From Dyella subtropica (GTDB lineage: Bacteria; Pseudomonadota; Gammaproteobacteria; Xanthomonadales; Rhodanobacteraceae), in contig NZ_JAPDPD010000006.1 in the NCBI RefSeq assembly GCF_026283965.1, positions 62,001 through 126,000 of the forward strand: a stretch of DNA of 64,000 nucleotides, given 5' to 3'. Below are positions 37,590 to 47,467 of the stretch, one piece after another. The stretch's first letter is position 1; the number at the start of each line of letters is the position of its first letter. The translations under genes and the position numbers were made by a program. The notes beneath the pieces are model-generated. The model ran no database searches. It was not told where the DNA came from and saw only the letters and a list, made by a program, of their open reading frames with translations.

Positions 37590-39917
37590 ATGCCGCGCAG
37601 TGGACGCGCGTTACTGTTGACCCTGTGGCTACTGGCGCTGGCGGGCCTTGGCGTGCTGGTCATGCAGCGGCTCAAGGTCAGCACTGATCTGCGCGACTTC
37701 ATGCCCGCCCCCACGACGCCCGATCAACGTCTATTGATGGAGCAGGTGGGCGAAGGTCCTGGATCGCGTTTGTTGTTATTGGCGGTGAGCGGCAAGCCCG
37801 ATGCGGAGCTGTCTTCACTCAGTCAGGGGCTGGCCACGGCGTTGCGCAAGGACGCACGCTTTAGCCAGGTACTCAATGGCGGCTTCGACATTGCTGCATT
37901 GGATGAGCGCCTCTTGCCGTATCGTTACCTGTTGTCGCCGACGTTGGACAGCGAGGCGATGGACAAGGACTTCCTTGCCGATCAGTTCCAGCAACGGCTC
38001 GATGATCTTTCCTCGCCGGCCGCCAGCCTCTTGAAAGGTTTGCTGCCGCGCGACCCGACGCTGGAAGTGTTAAAGCTGGCCGAACGCTGGACGCCCGCCA
38101 AATCGCCCGAGCTGCGCGAAGGCGTATGGTTCTCGGCTCAGAGCGAGGCCTTGCTACTAGTACAAACCCATGCCGCCGGCTTCGATCCGGATGCGCAAAG
38201 CGAAGCCGTTGCAGGCATCGAGAAGGCCTTCCATGCCTTGCCTGGCAACCCAGGTGCGACGCTGGCCATCAGCGGGCCGGGTTACTTCAGCGTGGTGATA
38301 AGCAAGCAAACCCGTGGGCAGGCGGAACGGATCGGCAACGTCTCCACGGTCGGCTTCATCCTACTGTTACTGCTGGCCTATCGCAGCGTGGGCTCGCTGC
38401 TGTTGTCGGCCTTGCCGATCGCGAGCGCCGCCCTGGCCGGCATCGCCGCACTCGTGTTGCTGTTTCCGCAGGTGCATGGCATCACCCTGGCGTTCGGTTT
38501 CACCTTGCTTGGCGTAGCGCAGGAATACCCGATTCGCGTGCTCAGCCATCGGAGAGCTGGCGAGGACGCCATCGCCAGTGTGCGTGGTCTCTGGCCGCTG
38601 CTGCTTACCGCTATCGCTTCAGCCTGTATCGCCTATCTGGCGTTCTACGCATCCGGCGTGAATGGCTTGAAGCAATTGGCAGTGTTCACCATCACGGGCC
38701 TACTGGTGGCCGGGTTCAGCACGCGCTATCTGTTACCGCACCTGCTGCCGATGCGTGTGCGTGACGTGGCGGACATGCCCTGGCTGCAACGTGCGCGCCG
38801 CTTTGTCGACCGCTTGCCGCGACCACGCTGGATGCCCCTGCTGGTGGCACTGGCGACTGTGTTGATGTTGGCGATGGCGCCTGGTTCGTTCTGGCAAAAC
38901 GACCTTGCTGCGCTGACACCGCTGCCGCAGGACCTGCTGCAGCGCGATGCCCGCCTGCGCGAGGCGCTGGGTGCGCCGGATGTGCGTTATCTGCTGATCC
39001 TACAGGCGGCGGATGCGCAAGGTGTGCTGAAGCTGTCCGAACAGCTCGAGCCAAAGGTGGATGCGCTGGTAGCGCGGCATGCGGTCGATGCTGTCGAACT
39101 GCCCTCGCGCTACCTGCCCAGCGAAACCCTGCAGCGTGTGCGCCAGCAAAAATTGCCGGGGCGTACGGCCTTGCAGGAGGCCATCGAGCAGGCCACGCAA
39201 GGCATGCCGTTCCGCAAGGACCTGTTCGCACCTTTCGTCGATGACGTGGAAACCGCGCGTAGCTCGCCGCCGCTGAAGCCGGAAGTGTTCGCGCAGAGCG
39301 CGCTGGGTCAGCGCTTGTCTGCGATGTTGGTGCCGCGCGAAGGGCATTGGCTGGGGCTGGGCACGCTCAGTGGTGTGCATGACGCGGCGGCACTTGAAGC
39401 GCTTGCGAGTGAAAGCGGCGGTGCGGTGCGCTTGCTTGATCTGAAGCAGGCTTCCGAATCGCTGGTGGTCGATTACCGCACACGCATCCTTCATGCCCTG
39501 CTCGGCGCCACCGGGTTGCTGGTACTCACTATCACTTTTGCTCTGCGCAGCCTGCGTCGTGCCTGGCATGTGCTGGCACCGATGACTCTGGCCACTTTCC
39601 TGGTGCTGGCGGTAGAGCGTATGGCCGGTGTCGAGATATCGCTATTTCATCTGGTGGCACTGATCCTTGCGGCCGGCCTGGGTTTGCACTACGCGCTGTT
39701 CTTCGAGCGCGACACCGGTGATGTCGCGGAACAGCGACGCACTCTGCACGCCACGCTGGTCTGCGTGCTATCCGCCTTGCTGGTGTTCGGCATGCTGGCA
39801 TGGAGCACCATTCCGGTGCTGCGCGCGATTGGTCTCACCGTGAGCCTGGGTGTGGCCTTTCACTTCTGCTTATCCATCTTGATGGCGCCACATGTGGGGC
39901 ATGACGATGCTCGATAA
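37590..39917 (+). CDS. MMPL/RND-superfamily exporter of the pigment locus
   Basis: The 775-residue protein has a first membrane helix, a periplasmic loop, then six-helix blocks (NVSTVGFILLLLLAYRSVGSLLL; later YRTILHALLGATGLLVLTIT), repeated twice, as in MMPL transporters. HRRAGEDA follows TM4-like residues. It likely moves the lipid-linked polyene across the inner membrane. It sits between the LolA-like and ApeP-like genes, the usual order. Confidence 0.87.
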   Translation: MPRSGRALLLTLWLLALAGLGVLVMQRLKVSTDLRDFMPAPTTPDQRLLMEQVGEGPGSRLLLLAVSGKPDAELSSLSQGLATALRKDARFSQVLNGGFDIAALDERLLPYRYLLSPTLDSEAMDKDFLADQFQQRLDDLSSPAASLLKGLLPRDPTLEVLKLAERWTPAKSPELREGVWFSAQSEALLLVQTHAAGFDPDAQSEAVAGIEKAFHALPGNPGATLAISGPGYFSVVISKQTRGQAERIGNVSTVGFILLLLLAYRSVGSLLLSALPIASAALAGIAALVLLFPQVHGITLAFGFTLLGVAQEYPIRVLSHRRAGEDAIASVRGLWPLLLTAIASACIAYLAFYASGVNGLKQLAVFTITGLLVAGFSTRYLLPHLLPMRVRDVADMPWLQRARRFVDRLPRPRWMPLLVALATVLMLAMAPGSFWQNDLAALTPLPQDLLQRDARLREALGAPDVRYLLILQAADAQGVLKLSEQLEPKVDALVARHAVDAVELPSRYLPSETLQRVRQQKLPGRTALQEAIEQATQGMPFRKDLFAPFVDDVETARSSPPLKPEVFAQSALGQRLSAMLVPREGHWLGLGTLSGVHDAAALEALASESGGAVRLLDLKQASESLVVDYRTRILHALLGATGLLVLTITFALRSLRRAWHVLAPMTLATFLVLAVERMAGVEISLFHLVALILAAGLGLHYALFFERDTGDVAEQRRTLHATLVCVLSALLVFGMLAWSTIPVLRAIGLTVSLGVAFHFCLSILMAPHVGHDDAR

Positions 39918-40341
39918 GACGGATTGGGCGCACCTGATTCCACACGCGGGCAGCATGTCCCTGCTGGATGCCGTGGTGACATGGGATGAAGTTTCTATCC
40001 ATGCGGTGAGCGACAGCTTTGCCCATGTCGACCATCCCTTACGGAAGCCGGACGGTTTGCATGCCGTGCATCTCGCCGAGTATGGCGCTCAGGCGATGGC
40101 GGTGCATGGCGCGCTGAGCGCGCGGGCGCGCGGTGTCGAGGTGGTGCGGTCGGGGCGGTTGGTCAGTCTGCGCGATGTGCGGCTGGCGGTGGAGTATGTG
40201 GATACCGGCGCGGGACGTTTGGACATCCATGCCGAGCGCCTGTTTGCCGACGACAGTGGGGCGCAATATGCGTTTCGCATCGAGCAAGGTGGCCGCTCGC
40301 TCGCCGATGGGCGGGCTGCGGTGATCTACGTGGCCTCCTAA
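39907..40341 (+). CDS. ApeP-like hotdog dehydratase
   Basis: The start is one of three in-frame ATGs (39892, 39901, 39907); I choose 39907 because GGGG lies seven bases upstream and the family begins near LDKTDWAHLIPHAGSM. This gives about 144 residues. IPHAGSMSLLDAVV and DGLHAVHLAEYGAQAMA are the hotdog motifs of ApeP, the ApeI partner in dehydration. The start overlaps the MMPL 3' end by 11 bases. It ends the plus-strand operon and is convergent with the GT2 gene. Confidence 0.82.
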   Translation: MLDKTDWAHLIPHAGSMSLLDAVVTWDEVSIHAVSDSFAHVDHPLRKPDGLHAVHLAEYGAQAMAVHGALSARARGVEVVRSGRLVSLRDVRLAVEYVDTGAGRLDIHAERLFADDSGAQYAFRIEQGGRSLADGRAAVIYVAS

Positions 40342-40372
40342 GAGCCTGTGAGTGCAGGCTCTACGACGGGTA

Positions 40373-41149
40373 TCAAATCGGGGCGGCCGTATCGAACACG
40401 ATAGGCCTGCTCGCCCGTGAGCGGCGGTAGCTGGCCCGGATATCGCCGTAATGCACCACGCGCCCGAACGTGTAGACGGTAATGCGCACGATGTCGCGCA
40501 CCGGATTGAAATGACTGATGCGGAACTCGCCTTGGTAACGCGAGGCGATCGGCACCGAGACCACGCCCAGACCCTTTTCGCGCATGGCGGCGATCAGGAT
40601 GGCGGCTTCGAACACGAAGTTCTCTGCCGGCAGGTCCACTAGATCGAGTGCTGCGCGCGGGTACCAGCGTTGGCCGCTTTGAGTATCCGCTACCGGTTGG
40701 CCGCAGGCCCAGGAGATGCCCCAATCGGCCACGGCATTGGCGCGGCGGCGTGACTTAGGCTGCTGTTCGCGATCAAGCAGGCGGGCGCCGATCACGATGT
40801 GATGGGGATAGCGTTGCGCAGCGGCGGCGATACGTGGCACATCGCTGGCCAGGTGCTGGCCGTCACCGTCCATGGTCACTACCGCATCGAAGCCCTGGCG
40901 CAACGCTTCGCGGAAGCCGGTACGCAGCGCCTCGCCTTTGCCGCTGCGTTGGGGGTGGCGTAGCAAGGTCACCGGCATGGCGCCCACGATTTGTGGCGTG
41001 CGGTCGTGCGAGCCATCGTCCACGACGATGACGGGTACACCGAGTGCAAGCGCGGAGTTGACCACACCCTCGATGGCCGCCTCTTCGTTGAGGCAGGGAA
41101 TCAGTACGCACCAGCGAGTGGCCGACGCATTCAAGCAGCACTCTCCCAA
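40373..41149 (-). CDS. GT2 family glycosyltransferase of the pigment locus
   Basis: The 258-residue protein has CVLIPCLNEEAAIEGVV, VDDGSHDRT and TMDGDGQH, the nucleotide and metal-binding motifs of GT-A enzymes of the dolichol-phosphate-mannose kind. There are no C-terminal membrane helices. It could add a sugar to the pigment head group. The start overlaps the upstream ketosynthase-like gene by 19 bases on the same strand, so the three minus-strand genes form one operon. Confidence 0.82.
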   Translation of the reverse strand: MGECCLNASATRWCVLIPCLNEEAAIEGVVNSALALGVPVIVVDDGSHDRTPQIVGAMPVTLLRHPQRSGKGEALRTGFREALRQGFDAVVTMDGDGQHLASDVPRIAAAAQRYPHHIVIGARLLDREQQPKSRRRANAVADWGISWACGQPVADTQSGQRWYPRAALDLVDLPAENFVFEAAILIAAMREKGLGVVSVPIASRYQGEFRISHFNPVRDIVRITVYTFGRVVHYGDIRASYRRSRASRPIVFDTAAPI

Positions 41150-41934
41150 TGAATATCCAGGCCGAGCATGTCAGCTGTAGCCAGATTGTAATGAGTGCCG
41201 TGGCCGGCCAGTAGCAGCAGTAACGGCAGCGCGGCTTTGGCCGTGGCGTTGGCGTCGTGCCAGGCCATGGGTATAGGCGACGACGTGGACGATGTTGGCG
41301 CCTGCTTTGGGGCGAGAGTGAGATTGAGTCGCGCGAGGCTGCGTGGTCCGGGGTGGGGTGTCAGCACCAGTGCGCACCCAAACGCCTGCGTGCTATCGGT
41401 CATCTCGCCCAGAGGGCCTGCACCTGCGATATCGCTGCATACCAGAAGGACCGCCCGCTGGTCGGCCAGGGCCTGCATCGCGGCCTCCAGCAGGCCTGCG
41501 CCCACAATGGCGAGCTGGCCGCCGCAGACAGCGGCCGATGGCGCGTGGCAGCCGGTGGCAATGGTCCAGTAGCCGGCCGGTGCGTTGTGTACCGAATTGT
41601 GGAAGCGGGTCGGTGACAGCCCAGAGGGCTCGCGCGCCAGCGTTTCGCACATGTAGTCGGTGATGGCCTGATCGCCGTGGGCGGAGCTGAAGACGCACGC
41701 CAGTTCGCTGGCTTGCCGCCCACTCATGGCCACTGCTTGTCCTGCGACTTCCACCGCGAGTAGCACGCTTTCAGGTGCGCGCCGGCGCTCATTGGCCGGC
41801 AGTGTGGCGGCCGGTGGGCGCGCGGCTGGCGATGGCATCGGCGAGCCGGCGAGCCAGGCGCGCAAGGCGGCGAAATTAGCCAACTGCGGCGACCACAGGC
41901 CGACACCTCCCACATAGACCTGTAGCGGACTCAT
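41131..41934 (-). CDS. Ketosynthase-like N-terminal protein (chain-length-factor type)
   Basis: From the ATG at 41932-41934 (MSPLQVYVGGVGLWSPQLAN) the protein has 267 residues, about two thirds of a ketosynthase. It has ACVFSSAHGDQAITDYMCE and a thiolase-like ATGCHAPSAAVCGGQLAI segment, but no HGT-type or GH-type His motif, so it is unlikely to condense units alone. It fits the beta-ketoacyl synthase N-terminal-like proteins of aryl polyene loci, which pair with a full KS. ATGA overlap with the KS gene (41931-41934) supports a heterodimer. Confidence 0.8.
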   Translation of the reverse strand: MSPLQVYVGGVGLWSPQLANFAALRAWLAGSPMPSPAARPPAATLPANERRRAPESVLLAVEVAGQAVAMSGRQASELACVFSSAHGDQAITDYMCETLAREPSGLSPTRFHNSVHNAPAGYWTIATGCHAPSAAVCGGQLAIVGAGLLEAAMQALADQRAVLLVCSDIAGAGPLGEMTDSTQAFGCALVLTPHPGPRSLARLNLTLAPKQAPTSSTSSPIPMAWHDANATAKAALPLLLLLAGHGTHYNLATADMLGLDIHWESAA

Positions 41935-43130
41935 GCCACAACCCTGCCGAACGCCAGGCAGGCGTTGTTGCCGCCGAAGCCGAAGGAATTGCTGAGGGCT
42001 ACGTCGATACGCCGATGCTCGTTGTACCAGGCGAACTGCGGTCCGCAGGCTGGGTCGGGGTCGCTGCAACCGAGGTTGCCAGGCACCAGCCCGTGTTCGA
42101 TGGCCAGCAGGGCGAACGCGGCTTCGAGGATGCCGGCCGCGCCGAGCGTATGTCCGGTGAATGCCTTGGTGGAACTGGCCCGCGTGCTGGCAGGAAAGGC
42201 GCGGGCGACCAGCGCGGCTTCCACTTCGTCATTCTTCAAGCTCGCCGTGCCATGCAGGTTGATGTAGTCGACCTGTGCCGCATCCAGGCCGGCGCGCGCC
42301 AGCGCGTCGCGCAGCGCCAGTTCGGCGCCGAGGCCTTCCGGATGGGGCGTAGACATGTGGTGGGCGTCGCTGGATTCGCCGTAGCCCAGCAAACGTGGTG
42401 CACTCGGATGGGCGTCGGCGCGCTCGAGCAGGGCGAAGCCGGCTGCCTCGCCAATGGAAATGCCACAGCGCCTGCGGTCGAACGGCCGGCAGGGTTCCGG
42501 CGAGACCAGCTCCAGTGCATTGAAGCCGAACAGCACGCTGTCGCATAGCGTGTCCACGCCGCCGACCACGGCCGCGTCCACCAGGCCGAGACGGATCATC
42601 CGCTCCGCACTGGCGAATACCTTGGCGCTGGACGAGCAGGCGGTGGAAAGCGTCAGTGCGGGACCTTCGAGGCCCAGCGCTTCGGCCACGAAGGCCACCA
42701 GTGAATGCGGTGCGTGGATGGCCGGGCGACGCAGGTCGGCGGGCATGCGTCCATCCGCATCGAGCCGGCGATAGGCTTCCTCGGTAGCGCCGATGCTGGC
42801 CGTGGAGGTTCCCAGCACCAGCGCGATGCGCGATGCGCCGTAGCTTTCGCGCGCGGCGCGCACGCGATCGACAAAGCCGTCCTGGTTCAATCCCAGCCAG
42901 GCGAGACGGTTGTTGCGGCACTCCCAGGAGGCGAAGGCGTCGGGCAGGGCGGTGCCTTCCACACCTTCCACGCGCCCGATCCAGCACGCCAGCGGCGCGC
43001 TGCTGAAATCGTTGGCGCGCAAGCCGCTGCGGGCGGAGTGGAGGGCGTGTCGATGGTCGTCGAGGCCGTGGCCCAGCGCGGAGGTGACGGTATACGCGCT
43101 GACGGCAAGCGGGTGAATCGGTTCGGGCAT
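41931..43130 (-). CDS. Beta-ketoacyl-ACP synthase (FabF-like) of the pigment locus
   Basis: The 399-residue thiolase-fold enzyme has the active-site Cys in TLSTACSSSAKVFAS and the two His motifs in INLHGTASLKND and KAFTGHTLGAAG. The C-terminus LSNSFGFGGNNACLAFGR is family-typical. It extends the aryl polyene chain with malonyl-ACP. It heads the minus-strand operon KS, KS-like, GT2. Its Ser in LHGTASLKND replaces the usual second Thr of HGTGT, a change seen in some secondary-metabolism KS. Confidence 0.87.
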   Translation of the reverse strand: MPEPIHPLAVSAYTVTSALGHGLDDHRHALHSARSGLRANDFSSAPLACWIGRVEGVEGTALPDAFASWECRNNRLAWLGLNQDGFVDRVRAARESYGASRIALVLGTSTASIGATEEAYRRLDADGRMPADLRRPAIHAPHSLVAFVAEALGLEGPALTLSTACSSSAKVFASAERMIRLGLVDAAVVGGVDTLCDSVLFGFNALELVSPEPCRPFDRRRCGISIGEAAGFALLERADAHPSAPRLLGYGESSDAHHMSTPHPEGLGAELALRDALARAGLDAAQVDYINLHGTASLKNDEVEAALVARAFPASTRASSTKAFTGHTLGAAGILEAAFALLAIEHGLVPGNLGCSDPDPACGPQFAWYNEHRRIDVALSNSFGFGGNNACLAFGRVVA

Positions 43131-43321
43131 CGCGGGAGCCTAGCGAGCGGCCGTTGCCGTGCCTAGCCCAACAAGGTTTTGTGGAGGTTGGCGTTCATAT
43201 TCGGCGGAATTCGCAGCAGATGGCGGGCTTTCGCGAAGCTTGCTCGCCGATAGCGTTCGTTGATTCGCGTCAGTGCTGCGCGACTCCCCGCCGCATCGGT
43301 TCGTGGTGGATGGCTTGCTAA

Positions 43322-44257
<936 letters not shown>

Positions 44258-44261
44258 GGGG

Positions 44262-44351
44262 CGTGAGAAATAAGTAGTGAGAAGTAAGAAACGAGTAGGG
44301 CGCGATCGATTGTCGTGCGCCACTCACTTCTTACTCCTCACTCCTCCTCAC
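44262..44351. repeat. Purine/pyrimidine-rich inverted repeat, copy C (after hemF)
   Basis: The left arm (44262-44302, GTGAGAAATAAGTAGTGAGA onward) and the right arm (44317-44351, GCGCCACTCACTTCTTACTC onward) form a long imperfect stem with a loop of about 14 bases. It lies between convergent hemF and the NG-repeat protein gene. This is the clearest stem of the three copies. Confidence 0.7.
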
Positions 44352-44354
44352 AAA

Positions 44355-45008
44355 TTACTCAGCAGCAGGCGCCTCGCCGCTGAACTTCACCGGCGTGGCG
44401 CCCTTCACCGGGCCGATCTGGGCGCTGTCGCTGACCTGCAGCACCACCTCGCGACGGAACTCCAGCGTTCCCTGCACCACGGCGTGCGGACCGATCACCA
44501 CGTGCGGCGGACGGCTGTTGTTGTGGAACCAGCCGCCGGGTTTCTCGACCAGAATGCCTCCTTCCACGCGCGAGTTGGCGCCGACGTTGATGCTGCCGCT
44601 CACTGTCTCGATGCCCTTGCCGACATGGGCGGCGTCCAAGCTGATGGAGCCGTTGACGGTGCTGGCCTTGCCGTTCACCTCCGCACCCTTGCCGAGGCGA
44701 ATGGCGCCGTTAGTGGTGCCCACTTCGCCGCTGACCCGGCTACCGGCGCCTAGAGTGGTGGAGCCGTTGACCGTCGAGATCTCGATGGCCTGGGACTTCT
44801 CGCCCAGTTCCACCGAACCGTTGACGGTGCTGGCCTTGTGCACGGTGGCGTTGTCGCCGATGTGTACCGCGCCGTTCACCGTGCTGACGTTACCGGCCTG
44901 CTGGCCGTTCTCAACGCGCACGGCGCCGTTGATCTTGTCGATATCGTTGTCCCGGGCCAGCGCGGCCAGTGGCAGGACGAGGGCAAGGGCGAGCAGGGTA
45001 CGGCGCAT
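44355..45008 (-). CDS. Secreted NG(S/A)-repeat beta-helix protein
   Basis: The 217-residue protein starts MRRTLLALALVLPLAALARD with GGGAG upstream; the much longer open frame is antisense to gpmA and is rejected. After the signal peptide there are seven units of 18-19 residues built on [S/T]TVNG[S/A] (KINGAVRV, STVNGAVHI, STVNGSVEL, STVNGSTTL, GTTNGAIRL, STVNGSISL, ETVSGSINV). This looks like a beta-solenoid with one turn per unit, similar to bactofilins but exported. Function is unknown; a periplasmic scaffold is possible. The C-terminus (HVVIGPHAVVQGTLEF) also resembles bactofilin turns. Confidence 0.82.
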   Translation of the reverse strand: MRRTLLALALVLPLAALARDNDIDKINGAVRVENGQQAGNVSTVNGAVHIGDNATVHKASTVNGSVELGEKSQAIEISTVNGSTTLGAGSRVSGEVGTTNGAIRLGKGAEVNGKASTVNGSISLDAAHVGKGIETVSGSINVGANSRVEGGILVEKPGGWFHNNSRPPHVVIGPHAVVQGTLEFRREVVLQVSDSAQIGPVKGATPVKFSGEAPAAE

Positions 45009-45152
45009 AACGGACTCCCAAAGGTTGAATGTGTCGGGCTTTAGGATGCTCCTCCGCCCGGCCGGGTTTAGCATGACCTTCGACAGGGTGCACATTTGAC
45101 GGGCATCCGGCCCGGCCTCACCATTCCGGTCTTTCCGCCAGCCCATCTCGCC

Positions 45153-45896
45153 ATGCACAAGCTCGTACTGATCCGCCACGGCCAATCCCAGTGGAACCTC
45201 GACAACCGCTTCAGCGGCTGGGCCGACGTCGACCTCACCGAGCAGGGTATGGCCGAAGCGCAGGAAGCCGGCCGTTTGCTCAAGGAGGCGGGTTATAGCT
45301 TCGACGTGGCGCATACGTCGCTGCTCAAGCGCGCCGTGCGCACGCTGTGGGGCGTGCAGGATGCGATGGACTTTATGTGGATTCCGGTAGTCACCGACTG
45401 GCGCCTCAACGAACGCCACTACGGCGCACTCACTGGGCTCAATAAGGCTGAGACCGCGGCCAAGTACGGCGACGATCAGGTGAAGATCTGGCGCCGCAGC
45501 TACGACATCCCGCCGCCGCCGCAGGATCGCACCGCGAACGAATCGGTGAACGATCCGCGCTATGCCTCGCTGGATCCTAAGGATATTCCCGACACCGAGT
45601 GCCTCAAGGACACCGTCGAGCGTGTGCTGCCGTATTGGCACGAAGTGCTGGCGCCGGCTATTCGCGCGGGCCAGCGGGTGGTGGTAGCCGCGCACGGTAA
45701 CTCGTTGCGCGCGTTGGTGAAGTATCTGGACGGCATCTCGGACGAGGCCATCGTCGAGTTGAACATCCCCAACGGCGTGCCACTGGTGTACGAGTTCGAC
45801 AACGAACTCAAGCCGCTGCGCAGCTACTACCTCGGCGACGCCGATGCGATCGCTGCGAAGATGGCCGCTGTGGCCAATCAGGGCAAGGCGAAGTAA
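45153..45896 (+). CDS. gpmA: 2,3-bisphosphoglycerate-dependent phosphoglycerate mutase
   Basis: The 247-residue protein starts [20 protein letters not shown], with the catalytic His in [18 protein letters not shown] and [13 protein letters not shown] give the rest of the active site. It interconverts 3- and 2-phosphoglycerate in glycolysis. The 19 residues before this Met in the open frame are not family-like. Confidence 0.96.
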   Translation: MHKLVLIRHGQSQWNLDNRFSGWADVDLTEQGMAEAQEAGRLLKEAGYSFDVAHTSLLKRAVRTLWGVQDAMDFMWIPVVTDWRLNERHYGALTGLNKAETAAKYGDDQVKIWRRSYDIPPPPQDRTANESVNDPRYASLDPKDIPDTECLKDTVERVLPYWHEVLAPAIRAGQRVVVAAHGNSLRALVKYLDGISDEAIVELNIPNGVPLVYEFDNELKPLRSYYLGDADAIAAKMAAVANQGKAK

Positions 45897-46010
45897 GTCA
45901 GTCGGTGCTGTGCGGGTGACAGGCGTCATCTGCGATGGTTGCGCGGCGTCGATCGCCGCGCTGTCGTCCATCCGTTAGCTTGATCTCACTTTCCCGCAGA
46001 GAATCCGGTC

Positions 46011-46541
46011 ATGGCCCCGACAATGCTCCCCGCGATCATGATTCCGCTGATGGCCTACGCGGTGTGGCGACGTGTCCGCGGCAACTTTGGCCCGCAGCCG
46101 ATCCGGCGCAAGCGCATGATCGCGCGCATCGTGATCTTCACTCTGGTGGCCGGTCTGCTGGCGCTCAGCGGCCTGCACAACACAAAGTTGCTGGAAGGCC
46201 TGCTTGGCGGTGCAGTCGCTGGTGCGGCCTTGGGGTTGCTCGGTCTGCGCCTCACCCGCTTCGGTCAGGACGCGAACGGGGCCGACGTCTACATTCCCAA
46301 TCCCTGGATCGGCGCCGCGCTGACGGTGTTATTGGTGGGAAGGCTGGCCTGGCGCTTCCTGGTGGCGATGCCGCAAATGCAGGATCCAGCGGCGACCTAT
46401 GCCGGGCCGCCGCTGGGCAACAGCCCGCTGACCCTTCTGGTGCTTGGTTTGATGGTTGGCTATTACATTGCCTATTGCACGGGCCTGCTGGTGCATCACC
46501 GCCGCTTCCAGCGCGAACACGCGTTGGGAACGGCGGACTGA
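46011..46541 (+). CDS. Membrane protein of unknown function (CcdC/DUF1453-like)
   Basis: The 176-residue protein has about four hydrophobic segments (MLPAIMIPLMAYAVW at the start, then IARIVIFTLVAGLLALSG and two more). A short basic loop follows the first (RRVRGNFGPQPIRRKRM). The layout recalls CcdC-like/DUF1453 proteins, but I do not recognise it surely. It stands between gpmA and the convergent P-II gene, whose stop is the next base. Confidence 0.65.
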   Translation: MAPTMLPAIMIPLMAYAVWRRVRGNFGPQPIRRKRMIARIVIFTLVAGLLALSGLHNTKLLEGLLGGAVAGAALGLLGLRLTRFGQDANGADVYIPNPWIGAALTVLLVGRLAWRFLVAMPQMQDPAATYAGPPLGNSPLTLLVLGLMVGYYIAYCTGLLVHHRRFQREHALGTAD

Positions 46542-47319
<778 letters not shown>

Positions 47320-47467
47320 CACATCTCCCTTCTGGGAGCCGTCCCCGATCTGTCACCCTCACCCCGAGAACGATCGGGGGCGGTCAGTTTTTCACCGCCT
47401 GCCGAAGGGAATCGCCCATGTTTCAGTACGGCTGCGACTTCCCCATGCCTCCGGGCGTTCCCGCATC

